Assembly (NCBI GenBank): GCA_024277955.1
Contig: JAJRUE010000349.1
Location: 1 to 9,498, forward strand
Direction: 5' to 3'
Origin: Alphaproteobacteria bacterium
GTDB lineage: Bacteria; Pseudomonadota; Alphaproteobacteria; Rhodobacterales; Rhodobacteraceae
Length of the DNA: 9,498 bases
This document shows positions 1 to 6,943 of the stretch, piece after piece. Position 1 is the first letter of the stretch, and each line of letters begins with the position of its first letter. The position numbers were made by a program, and so were the translations under genes. The notes beneath the pieces are model-generated. The model was not told where the DNA came from. It ran no database searches and saw nothing but the letters and a program-made list of their open reading frames with translations.

Positions 1-387
1 CCCCAGAACGGTGCCATGCCCGCGCCCGGCGCCCAGGACCGCTTCGGACAGGGTGAAAGCGCGGCAATCATTGACGAAGGGCACCGCGCGACCACGGGCG
101 CGGGCGAAATCCCTGGCCAGGTTGCGGCCATCAACCGGCAGGTTGGCGATCACCATGTGCCCCGTGGCATGATCCACCAGCCCCGGCACGCCGATGCCGA
201 TCGGGAAGTCGGCGCGGCCCGCAGCCTGTTCCAGCCAGTCGAACTGGTCGGAAACCCCCTGTAACAGAGACTGATAATCGCCGGTCGGCGTGGCGGTTCG
301 GCGGCTGTCAAGCACGGTCCAGCCGGGGCCGAAAAGCTTGGCCTCGATCTTGGTGCCGCCCACATCCATGCCCCCTGCCAGCGCCAT
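1..387 (-). CDS. ROK-family sugar kinase, probable N-acetylhexosamine kinase (partial, 3' end off window)
   Basis: This is the N-terminal 129 residues of a ROK kinase; the frame is open through base 1 and about 170 more residues are expected to the left. ROK kinases phosphorylate hexoses such as GlcNAc, glucose or ManNAc with ATP in the cytoplasm. Seen: the phosphate-binding motif DVGGTK at residues 8-13, GVPGLVD at about 66-72, and VND at 105-107, whose Asp107 is the presumed catalytic base. No N-terminal helix-turn-helix precedes the kinase fold, so it is a kinase rather than a ROK repressor such as NagC. The ATG follows the stop of the upstream agaS-like gene directly (TGAATG), and GAGGTGG just upstream serves as ribosome binding site. 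Position at the end of an amino-sugar operon suggests GlcNAc or GalNAc as substrate, which is inference. The zinc-binding motif usual for ROK kinases lies outside the window, so it cannot be checked. Confidence 0.9.
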   Translation of the reverse strand, partial: MALAGGMDVGGTKIEAKLFGPGWTVLDSRRTATPTGDYQSLLQGVSDQFDWLEQAAGRADFPIGIGVPGLVDHATGHMVIANLPVDGRNLARDFARARGRAVPFVNDCRAFTLSEAVLGAGRGHGTVLG

Positions 388-1494
388 TCAGCCCACCTCG
401 GGGGGGTAAAGCGTGACGCCGCTGACCACCCGCGTCAGGGTTCCGCGCCCGGCAAAGGGATCGTCCACATTCAGCCCCAACGCCTGCGACAGGCGCACCG
501 CCAGCACCTGCGCCAGCATCACCTGTAGCGGCGCGTTCCAGGCGTCCGGCACCCCCGGCGGCAGCGCAAAATCGGCCTTGGGCGTGGGGCCGATGGTGGT
601 CACCGGAACCTCGGGAAACTGCTGCGACAGCTCGGCCAGCAGGTCGGCTTCGTAGCGCTGGGCCTGCCGGTCTGCGGCGGTGAATGCGATGATCCGGGTG
701 GTGTCGTCGACAAAGGATTTGGGCCCGTGGCGAAAGCCCAGAAAACTGTCCCAGAGCGTCACGGTCGCCCCGGCGGTGAGTTCGAGCAGCTTCAGCGCCG
801 CTTCACGCGCGGCGAACATCTGCGCGCCGGAGCCAAGGAACACCACCCGCCCCGGCACGCCCTGGGCCGCGGCCCAGCCGGCAAGCCGCGCCAGCAGGTC
901 CTCGGCGGTTTCGGCCAGCTGGGTCATGCGGTCGGGGCCGGCGGTTTCGTCCAGCACGCTCAGCGCGCTCAGCAGCATCGTCGAATAGCTAGAGGTCATG
1001 GCGAACCCGGTATCGTGGGTCGCCTCGGGCAGCACGATCACGCGCCCGTTGCCGCCGGGTGCGGTGCGGCGGGCCAGGGCGCTGTCGCGGTTGCAGGTGA
1101 TGTTCAGCCGGGGCGCGTCGGGGGCGATCGCGTCCAGCGCGTCCAGCGCGCCAAGGCTTTCGGCGCTGTTGCCGCTGCGCCCGAAAGAGATCACCAGCGG
1201 GCGAAGGCCGGGGCGCAGGTGGTGGGCGGGCATCGCCACCAGATCGGTCGACGGGACCGAACGCACCGCCATTCCCCGGAATTCCGGGATCGCGGCGGCC
1301 ACCAGGTCGCCCACAAAGGCCGAGGTGCCCGCGCCGCTCAGCCAGATCTGCTGCGCGCCGCTGCCGGCGATCCAGTTGCGCAGCTCCGGCGCGCCGCGGG
1401 CGATGACCGGCGCCCAGGCGCGCCAGATTGCCGGTTGGGCCAGGATCTCGCGCCCGGTGGCGCAGCTGGAAAGGTCGAATGCCGGTGCCGCCAT
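388..1494 (-). CDS. agaS: AgaS-like SIS-domain amino-sugar-phosphate deaminase/isomerase
   Basis: A 368-residue protein with two SIS domains, the usual layout and length of the AgaS family. AgaS proteins act on galactosamine-6-phosphate, releasing ammonia and giving tagatose-6-phosphate; older annotations call them tagatose-6-phosphate ketose/aldose isomerases. Seen: SIS1 with GAGTSAF at 54-60 and SFGRSGNSAES at 103-113; the family-typical HDTGFAMTSSYSTM at 160-173; SIS2 with LGSGAQ at 220-225, LELTAG at 237-242 and RHGPKS at 255-260, giving a Glu and His where the GlmS isomerase keeps catalytic Glu and His; and a C-terminal block resembling the AgaS signature at about 340-362 ending in GVTLYP. 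The start is one base after the stop of the preceding SIS gene with no strong ribosome site, so translational coupling is likely. Whether the substrate is GalN-6-P, GlcN-6-P or both is inference. Confidence 0.87.
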   Translation of the reverse strand: MAAPAFDLSSCATGREILAQPAIWRAWAPVIARGAPELRNWIAGSGAQQIWLSGAGTSAFVGDLVAAAIPEFRGMAVRSVPSTDLVAMPAHHLRPGLRPLVISFGRSGNSAESLGALDALDAIAPDAPRLNITCNRDSALARRTAPGGNGRVIVLPEATHDTGFAMTSSYSTMLLSALSVLDETAGPDRMTQLAETAEDLLARLAGWAAAQGVPGRVVFLGSGAQMFAAREAALKLLELTAGATVTLWDSFLGFRHGPKSFVDDTTRIIAFTAADRQAQRYEADLLAELSQQFPEVPVTTIGPTPKADFALPPGVPDAWNAPLQVMLAQVLAVRLSQALGLNVDDPFAGRGTLTRVVSGVTLYPPEVG

Positions 1495-1495
1495 G

Positions 1496-2518
1496 TCAGA
1501 GCGTTCTTGTCACTTTGGCCAGCATGTCCGGCGTATCCGGGTCAAAACCCAGCGCCAGCGCCACGTCAAGGATGATCGGGTAGCAGGCGAACAGCAAAAC
1601 CGCCGCCGCCGCCGCCGGGGTCAGCCCGACCGCGCACATGTCGTCCACCGACAGGCGCAACACCTGCGCGCCGGCTTGCGTGAAGCGCTGCTGGGCGGTG
1701 TCGAGACTGTCGTGGGTGACCGCTTCGCCGGCGTCCAGGATCAGCACTGTCAGCGGTTTGGTGACCAGTTGCAGCGGGCCGTGCAGGACTTCGGATGCCG
1801 AGTAGGCCTCGGCGTGCAGGGCGCAGGTTTCCTTGAGCTTCAGCGCGACCTCGTGGGCGGCGCCGAACCCCGCGCCGCGCCCGATCACATAGACGTTTTC
1901 GGCCCGCGCCAGCGCCCCGGCCAACTGGCCCGCCCGGGGGTGGCTGTCGCGCAGACAGTCGGCCCGAAAAGCCCTGGCCGCCTGTTCGCAGGCCTGGCGG
2001 TAGCCCGGCTTCAGCGCCGCCAAAAGCGCCATTCCGGCCGCAACAGAGCCTATGACCGTCTTGGTCGCCGGCACTGCGCGTTCCGGCCCCGCCGCGATCG
2101 GGATGGTCAGGTCGGCGGCCTCTTCCACCGGCGAGCCGGGCGCGTTGGTCAGCGCCAGAACCGTGGCGCCGCAGTCGCGCGCGCGCCGGGCCGAGGTCAC
2201 CAGGTCGTCGCTGGCGCCGGACTGCGACACCACCAGAACCCCGGCGTCGGCCAGCGCGACCCCGCCGCCCAGCGAGAACACCGAAGGCGGCAGGCTGGTC
2301 ATCGGGATGCCCAGTTCGCGCATGAATTCGTATGACAGGATATTTGCCGCCGCGTCCGAACTGCCGCGGGCCACGGTGTAGATCGCCCTGAGCGCGCCGG
2401 GCGTCAGGTGGTCCGAGGGCGCGGCGGTCGCCAGCACGCTGCGGGCGAACACCGCCGGCGCTTCGCCGGTTTCGGCGCGCATGAAGCGGCCCGGATCCTG
2501 TGTCGTCTGGATGGTCAT
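1496..2518 (-). CDS. nagB-II: SIS-family glucosamine-6-phosphate deaminase (NagB-II type, GlmS isomerase-domain homologue)
   Basis: A 340-residue protein equivalent to the isomerase half of GlmS without its glutaminase half. Proteins of this type (NagB-II, first described in Shewanella) convert GlcN-6-P to fructose-6-phosphate plus ammonia, replacing classical NagB. Seen: SIS1 with ARGSSD at 50-55 and SQSGASDD at 98-105; SIS2 with GRGAGFGAAHEVALKLKE at 213-230, HAEAY at 235-239 and LHGP at 245-248; C-terminal LAKVTRTL at 333-340. By comparison with GlmS, Glu237, His246 and Lys335 match the sugar-isomerase catalytic residues, and all are present. There is no N-terminal Cys glutaminase domain, so it cannot be a glutamine-dependent GlcN-6-P synthase. 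The gene starts six bases after the stop of the oxidoreductase gene, with GGGGGTAG upstream. Residues 302-306 are a run of five Ala encoded by a CCG repeat. GalN-6-P activity cannot be excluded. Confidence 0.87.
   Translation of the reverse strand: MTIQTTQDPGRFMRAETGEAPAVFARSVLATAAPSDHLTPGALRAIYTVARGSSDAAANILSYEFMRELGIPMTSLPPSVFSLGGGVALADAGVLVVSQSGASDDLVTSARRARDCGATVLALTNAPGSPVEEAADLTIPIAAGPERAVPATKTVIGSVAAGMALLAALKPGYRQACEQAARAFRADCLRDSHPRAGQLAGALARAENVYVIGRGAGFGAAHEVALKLKETCALHAEAYSASEVLHGPLQLVTKPLTVLILDAGEAVTHDSLDTAQQRFTQAGAQVLRLSVDDMCAVGLTPAAAAAVLLFACYPIILDVALALGFDPDTPDMLAKVTRTL
1600..1617. repeat. Six tandem CCG units inside the nagB-II-like gene
   Basis: Six perfect CCG triplets lie in the coding region and encode part of the Ala302-Ala306 run near the C-terminal helix of the SIS protein. 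Tract-length change would add or remove alanines without a frameshift, so it is not a phase-variation switch. In so GC-rich a genome this is probably compositional. Confidence 0.8.
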
Positions 2519-2524
2519 TGGCGT

Positions 2525-3673
2525 CTACCCCCGGGGTTGTCGCAGATTGTAGCTGTCGAACCGCGCCCAGGTTTCGCCGAGATCGACGATCCGGCCTTCC
2601 AGCCGGGCCTGGTCTATGGCCATGGCGGCGATCCCCGCTTCCATAGCGTCCACGACCGACACCGGCAGGCCCTGGGCTTCGCCGCGAAGATATTGCGCGA
2701 TGTCATGCACCATCAGTTCGTCGGCGCCGTAGTGGCCGTGGCCGGTGCCCAGCGCGGTATAGTCCTTGTCCACCACGCGTTCGTTGTTGCGCGCGTCGGT
2801 GACCCGCAGATAGCCGCGCACGAAATCGCCTTCGGCCATGCCGCGCGATCCGATCACGCAGAACCGGCGGTGTTCGTCGGGCACGTTCAGGTTGGTGTGA
2901 AAGGCCAGCGACGCGCCGCTTTCATATTCCAGAATGGCGGTCTGGCAGTCGATGATGTCGCCATCGCCGCGGAACGGATCGTCGGTGCCGTTCCAGACCG
3001 ATTTCTTGACGTGGTAGACATCATGAGCGGAATTTTCGGTGGGCGCGTTCGCCGGGAGGAAGAAGCGCCGCCCGCCGAAGCTGGCCACGCGCCGCGGCCG
3101 CGAGCCGGTGATCATGTTGTAGAGATCCAGGTCGTGACAGCATTTTTCCAGCATGAAGCCGCCGGAATGCTTCACCATCCGCCGCCAGTCGCGCATGAAA
3201 AACGCGCCGTGGTAGGGGCCGATATGTTCGCTGGCCTCCAGTGATGAAATCTCGCCGATGCGGCCCTCGGCGATGGCGGCGCGCAGATCCACCATGTGGC
3301 GCGCGTAGCGCAGCACCAGCCCGACCATCAGCTGTTCGGTGCCGTGTTCGGCCAGCAGTTCGGCCAGGGCCCAGGTCTGGTCCATGGTGGTGACCACCGG
3401 CTTTTCGGTGAACATCCGCACCCCGGCTTCCAGCCCGGCGCGGATCTGGTCAAGGTGGAATTCGTTGGGAGAGCCCACAAAGAACAGGTCTGGCCGGGTT
3501 TCCTCCAGCATCCGTTCGACGCTGTCAAACCCCGGGATGTCGGCGCCCAGAGCGTCCAGAAAAGCTGGTTGAGGGTCGAAATAGCCGACGAACTCGACCT
3601 CGGGCATTTCCTGCTTGAGGATCGAAAGAACATGGGTGGCCCGAAGCCCGACCCCGGCGGTGACGACTTTCAT
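2525..3673 (-). CDS. Gfo/Idh/MocA-family NAD(P)-dependent oxidoreductase, substrate unknown
   Basis: A 382-residue protein with the two-domain layout of the Gfo/Idh/MocA family: an N-terminal Rossmann fold (VTAGVGLRATHVL, 4-16) and a C-terminal alpha/beta substrate domain. Family members oxidise or reduce sugars, inositols or their derivatives using NAD(P). Seen: EKPV at 90-93, whose Lys91 is the usual catalytic/cofactor lysine, and EKCCHDLDL at 176-184, matching the family KxxHDxD active-site motif with Lys177, His180 and Asp181. An Asp at the end of beta-strand 2 (YFDP, 31-34) suggests a preference for NAD over NADP. No signal peptide is visible, so it is cytoplasmic. The ATG has GGAAAGG eight bases upstream and begins 20 bases after the ATPase stop. 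Its place between transporter and deaminase genes implies a sugar substrate from the same pathway, but the standard GlcNAc route needs no dehydrogenase. GH109-type or other redox-assisted glycoside cleavage is an alternative role. Confidence 0.9.
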   Translation of the reverse strand: MKVVTAGVGLRATHVLSILKQEMPEVEFVGYFDPQPAFLDALGADIPGFDSVERMLEETRPDLFFVGSPNEFHLDQIRAGLEAGVRMFTEKPVVTTMDQTWALAELLAEHGTEQLMVGLVLRYARHMVDLRAAIAEGRIGEISSLEASEHIGPYHGAFFMRDWRRMVKHSGGFMLEKCCHDLDLYNMITGSRPRRVASFGGRRFFLPANAPTENSAHDVYHVKKSVWNGTDDPFRGDGDIIDCQTAILEYESGASLAFHTNLNVPDEHRRFCVIGSRGMAEGDFVRGYLRVTDARNNERVVDKDYTALGTGHGHYGADELMVHDIAQYLRGEAQGLPVSVVDAMEAGIAAMAIDQARLEGRIVDLGETWARFDSYNLRQPRG

Positions 3674-3693
3674 TTACGCGGCCTTTCCGTTTG

Positions 3694-4800
3694 CTATTTG
3701 ACCAGGTTGGGGGCCTTCTTGCGGCGCATCACCTTGCCGTCGCCGGCAAAGACGTGGCAGTCGGCGGGGTCGACCTCGAGGGTGATCTGCCCGCCTTCGG
3801 CAATCGCCGCATCGCCGTCGAGGGCGGCGCAAAACCGGGTGGTGTCGGCGATATGGCCATAGGTCATCGACTGCCCGCCCAACCGTTCGAGCACCGAAAC
3901 CTGCAGCGCCAGGCCGATGTCGTTTTCGGAAAGCCGGACGTTTTCCGGGCGAATGCCCACTTCGACCCGGTCGCCCGCCTTGGCGCCGGCGTGATCCACC
4001 GGCAGCGACAGCGCCGTGCCGCCATCCAACTCCACATGCAGCCCGGTATCGTCGCCGCCCTTCACCGTGGCGGGCACCAGGTTCATGTTCGGCTGGCCGA
4101 TAAAGCCGGCGACGAACTTGGTCTGCGGGTGGTGGTAAAGCTCCATCGGGGTGCCGAACTGTTCGACGAAGCCGTCCTTGAGCACCACGATCCGGTCGGC
4201 CATGGTCATGGCCTCGATCTGGTCGTGGGTGACATAGACCATGGTGGCGTTCAGTTCCTTGTGAAGCTGCGCCAGTTCGACCCGCATGTCGCCGCGCAGC
4301 GCCGCGTCGAGGTTGGAAAGCGGTTCGTCGAACAAAAAGATCTTGGGGTTGCGCACGATCGAGCGGCCGATGGCGACGCGCTGGCGCTGGCCACCGGACA
4401 GCTGGCCGGGCTTGTGGGTCAGCCGGTCGGTCAGCTTCAGGATCTCGGCGGCACGTTCGACGCGCTGGCTGAGTTCGGGTTCCGCCACCTTTTGCACGCG
4501 CAGCGGAAAGGCAATGTTTTCAAACACCGTCAGGTGCGGATAAAGCGCATAGGACTGGAACACCATTGAAATGCCCCGGTCCACCGGGTGCAGGCCGCTC
4601 ACGTCCTGACCGTCGATGACGATCGCGCCGCTGGTGGCTTCTTCCAGCCCGGCGATGATGCGCAGCAGGGTCGATTTTCCGCAGCCTGAAGGGCCGACGA
4701 AAACCACGAATTCGCGGTCGCGGATCGAAAGGTTGATATCGTGAAGCACCTTGGCCGAACCAAAGGACTTGTTCACCATTTGCAAATCGAGCGTCGCCAT
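3694..4800 (-). CDS. Sugar ABC transporter ATP-binding protein (MsmK/UgpC/MalK type)
   Basis: A 368-residue ATPase of the carbohydrate-uptake CUT1 class; as a dimer it powers the two permeases encoded upstream from the cytoplasmic face. All nucleotide-binding motifs are intact: Walker A GPSGCGKST at 36-44, Q-loop Gln82, signature LSGGQRQR at 134-141, Walker B IFLFDEP at 154-160, D-loop SNLDA at 162-166 and switch His192 in THD. Residues from about 235 to 368 form the C-terminal regulatory/TOBE region typical of MalK and UgpC, giving normal full length. The start has only a weak GGGGT ribosome site and lies 56 bases after the binding-protein stop, beyond a stem-loop. ATPases of this class can be shared between several CUT1 transporters, so it may also serve transporters elsewhere in the genome. 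The stop is TAG. Confidence 0.96.
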   Translation of the reverse strand: MATLDLQMVNKSFGSAKVLHDINLSIRDREFVVFVGPSGCGKSTLLRIIAGLEEATSGAIVIDGQDVSGLHPVDRGISMVFQSYALYPHLTVFENIAFPLRVQKVAEPELSQRVERAAEILKLTDRLTHKPGQLSGGQRQRVAIGRSIVRNPKIFLFDEPLSNLDAALRGDMRVELAQLHKELNATMVYVTHDQIEAMTMADRIVVLKDGFVEQFGTPMELYHHPQTKFVAGFIGQPNMNLVPATVKGGDDTGLHVELDGGTALSLPVDHAGAKAGDRVEVGIRPENVRLSENDIGLALQVSVLERLGGQSMTYGHIADTTRFCAALDGDAAIAEGGQITLEVDPADCHVFAGDGKVMRRKKAPNLVK

Positions 4801-4820
4801 TTTCTACCCCGGTAAGTGGT

Positions 4821-4847
4821 GGGCAGGCGACGCGTGGCCGCCTGCCC
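4821..4847 (-). promoter_or_regulatory. 9-bp stem-loop between binding-protein and ATPase genes
   Basis: GGGCAGGCG (4821-4829) and CGCCTGCCC (4839-4847) are perfect inverted arms around a nine-base loop. The hairpin sits just after the binding-protein stop codon in the transcript, and no U-run follows it before the ATPase start, so it does not look like an intrinsic terminator. The known precedent is mRNA-stabilising or partially attenuating hairpins downstream of binding-protein genes such as malE, which raise binding-protein level above membrane components. The role here is inferred. Confidence 0.65.
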
Positions 4848-4856
4848 GGGTGTCGT

Positions 4857-6068
4857 CTACTTGATGTCTTCGAGTTCCTCGGCGGCGATGGCCACCAGGT
4901 TCTCGGCGGTATCTTCCTTCAGGATGATCCCCTGCACCATGTTGGTGAACACCGATTGGGTGGACTTGAAATCGGTGACCAGTGGCTCGGGTCCGCCGGT
5001 GGCGATGCCATCGACAAAGACCTGCCAGAACGGATCGTCCTTGTAGTAGGGGTTTTCGATGCCGATCTTTTCATACTGCATGATCGGCGTCAGGCCCCAG
5101 CTCTTGTCGAGGTCGTACTGGGCTTCGCCCGACGACAGCCGGCGCGCGAGTTCCATCGCCAGGTCTTCGGTGCCCGACCCCTTGAACACGGCGATCGAGT
5201 CGGTGATCAGGATGGTGCCCGATTTGCCATGCGGCCCGGCCGGCACCGGCACGACCTTCTGATTGATGCTTTCCTTGTGCTGGCCACGACCCCAGGGCCC
5301 GTTGATATACATGGCGATCTGGCCGTCGTTGAACAGATCTTTCAGCTGGTCGCGTTCCCAGGCGGTGGGGCCTTCCTGCGAAACTTCGGCCAGTTTGCCG
5401 TAGAACTCGAGCGTTTCGACGGTTTCCGGACTGTTCAGAAGCACCTCGCCGGTGTCGGGATCCAGCACCTTGCCGCCGTTGGAATAGAGATAGTTCAGGA
5501 ACTGGTGCTGGGTGTTGTCAAAGTCCTTGGCGGCCAGGCCGATCCCGGCGGCATCGGTGTTGTCCACCACCGCCTTGGCCAGGTTGTAAAGGTCGTCCCA
5601 GGTGGCCGGCGCGTCGCAGGACTGGCCCGCGGCTTCGATCAGGTCGCAGTTCATGTAGAGACCCTTGGTGGAAAACGCATGCGGGAAGCCCCAGAACTTG
5701 CCGCCGTTGGACACCGTCGCCAGAACGCCCGGCTGGTAGACCGCCTGCTGATCGGCGGGAATGTCCACCGGCAGGATCAGGTCGTTGTCGGCCATCTGTT
5801 TCAGCGTGCGCGACCCCATATAGGCAAGCCCCGGCGGGTCGCCCGCGGCGGCCAGCGTCAGGGATTTGTCCTGGCAGGTGCCCCAGGGAACCGCCTCGGC
5901 ATTGACGGTGACGCCGGGGTTGTCGGCCTCGAACTGGGAAATCACTTTCTGATCGGCTTCGCGAATCTCGCCGCCGCACATGATCATCTGCACGACCTGG
6001 GCCTGCGCCGAAATCGTGGTGCTGCCCAACAGCACCGCGCCGATGGTAATGAGTTTAAGGTGTTTCAT
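4857..6068 (-). CDS. Sugar ABC transporter periplasmic substrate-binding protein (family 1)
   Basis: A 403-residue extracellular solute-binding protein of the MalE/UgpB class that captures the sugar in the periplasm and delivers it to the permeases. Seen: a Sec signal peptide with Lys at 2 and 5, a hydrophobic core at about 7-19, and a likely signal peptidase I site AQA/Q after residue 23. There is no lipobox Cys, so it is soluble. The mature part has the family pattern: FEADNPGVTVN at 46-56, FWGFPHAF at 125-132, a central TWDDLYNLAKA at 156-166 and NGPWGRGQ at 256-263. Trp62, Trp126, Trp157, Trp237 and Trp259 are candidates for sugar stacking. Four cysteines (31, 65, 141, 151) could form two disulfides. 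The start is set by a strong AAGGAGG ribosome site. Neighbouring hexosaminidase and deaminase genes suggest an N-acetylated amino sugar or short oligomer as ligand; specificity cannot be read from sequence alone. Confidence 0.95.
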   Translation of the reverse strand: MKHLKLITIGAVLLGSTTISAQAQVVQMIMCGGEIREADQKVISQFEADNPGVTVNAEAVPWGTCQDKSLTLAAAGDPPGLAYMGSRTLKQMADNDLILPVDIPADQQAVYQPGVLATVSNGGKFWGFPHAFSTKGLYMNCDLIEAAGQSCDAPATWDDLYNLAKAVVDNTDAAGIGLAAKDFDNTQHQFLNYLYSNGGKVLDPDTGEVLLNSPETVETLEFYGKLAEVSQEGPTAWERDQLKDLFNDGQIAMYINGPWGRGQHKESINQKVVPVPAGPHGKSGTILITDSIAVFKGSGTEDLAMELARRLSSGEAQYDLDKSWGLTPIMQYEKIGIENPYYKDDPFWQVFVDGIATGGPEPLVTDFKSTQSVFTNMVQGIILKEDTAENLVAIAAEELEDIK

Positions 6069-6079
6069 GTGACTAGGAT

Positions 6080-6086
6080 CCTCCTT
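6080..6086 (-). promoter_or_regulatory. Strong Shine-Dalgarno (AAGGAGG) of the binding-protein gene
   Basis: Read on the minus strand, AAGGAGG ends eleven bases before the ATG at 6068. It is the best match to the anti-Shine-Dalgarno sequence among the genes here; the neighbouring permease and ATPase genes have weaker G-rich sites. This fits the need for binding protein in excess over membrane subunits. Confidence 0.8.
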
Positions 6087-6102
6087 GTGGTTATTTGATT
6101 GG

Positions 6103-6942
6103 TCACTCTTTCACCGCACCGGCCGTCAGACCGGCGACGAGGTGTTTCTGCAGGAACAGGAAAACGATCATGACCGGCAGCACGCCAACCAGCGCGGCGG
6201 CCATCATTTCGTTCCAGGCGACGGACTGGTATCCGACGAATTCGAACAGACCCGCGGGCAGGGGCTGGTATTCGCGCACCTGGTTGAAGGTGATCGCGAA
6301 CAGGAATTGCTGGGCATAGGCGCCGATGAACACCGCGACGCCGACCACGATCAGCCCCGGGGTGGCCAGCGGCAGCACAACCCGGCGCAGCGTATACATG
6401 CGGCTGGCGCCATCGACATAGGCGGCCTCTTCCAGCTCGACCGGGATCTTTTCCAGATAGGAGCGCAGCAGCCAGATGCCGGTGGGGATCAGAAAGGCGA
6501 CGCCGGGCACGATCATCGCCCAGTAGGTGTTCAACAGCCCCAGCGTGCGCAGCACCCGGTAAAGCGGGATCAGCAGCACCGCGCCGGAAAACATGTTCAC
6601 CCCCAGGAACCCGCCCAGGCTGGCGGCCTTGAACGGAAAGTCCAGCCGCGCATAGGCATAGGCCGCGGGCACCACGATCACCATGGTGATCGCCGTCACC
6701 GACCCGGCGATGAACAGGCTGTTCATGATGTAGCGCCCCAACAGCGGCACGGTTGTCCAGATCGTCCGGTAGGCCTCAAAGGTGAAATCGTCGCCCCAGA
6801 ACTGGTAGGGCGTGCGGAACAGGTGTTCGAGCGGCTTCAGAGACGTTAGGAACATCTCGAGAAAGGGTGCCAGCATGAACAGCAGAAAGAAGAAGATGCA
6901 GACGTAGATCAGGACGGTTTGCCAGGGCGAATAGCGGTCCAT
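6103..6942 (-). CDS. Sugar ABC transporter permease 2 (MalG-like, CUT1)
   Basis: A 279-residue inner-membrane permease of the MalG type. Six hydrophobic segments are visible, at about 8-30, 72-97, 108-128, 139-160, 195-217 and 246-268. The EAA loop that contacts the ATPase is clear at 171-190, beginning EEAAYVDGASRMYTLRR, with the conserved Gly at 178. Length and the N-terminal SLKPLEHLF at 34-42 are normal for MalG relatives. The ATG lies one base after the stop of permease 1 (TGACATG), with GGGAG eight bases upstream, so the two permeases are translationally coupled and likely made in equal amounts. The binding-protein gene follows after 34 bases. Confidence 0.95.
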   Translation of the reverse strand: MDRYSPWQTVLIYVCIFFFLLFMLAPFLEMFLTSLKPLEHLFRTPYQFWGDDFTFEAYRTIWTTVPLLGRYIMNSLFIAGSVTAITMVIVVPAAYAYARLDFPFKAASLGGFLGVNMFSGAVLLIPLYRVLRTLGLLNTYWAMIVPGVAFLIPTGIWLLRSYLEKIPVELEEAAYVDGASRMYTLRRVVLPLATPGLIVVGVAVFIGAYAQQFLFAITFNQVREYQPLPAGLFEFVGYQSVAWNEMMAAALVGVLPVMIVFLFLQKHLVAGLTAGAVKE

Positions 6943-6943
6943 G

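Noticed and set aside
998..2335. 445-codon open frame on the plus strand opposite the two SIS genes
   Set aside because: It is antisense to well-supported genes, rich in Arg, Gln and His as expected for a GC-rich shadow frame, and has no recognisable domain.
2408..3244. 278-codon plus-strand open frame opposite the oxidoreductase gene
   Set aside because: It is a shadow of the Gfo/Idh/MocA gene, whose motifs are intact on the minus strand.
4956..6098. 380-codon plus-strand open frame opposite the binding-protein gene
   Set aside because: It mirrors a strongly supported gene with signal peptide and Shine-Dalgarno; its sequence has no family features.
6069..6106. GTGAC/GTCAC inverted repeat around the binding-protein ribosome site
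   Set aside because: There are only five bases per arm with a 28-base loop, and one arm includes a stop codon; likely chance.
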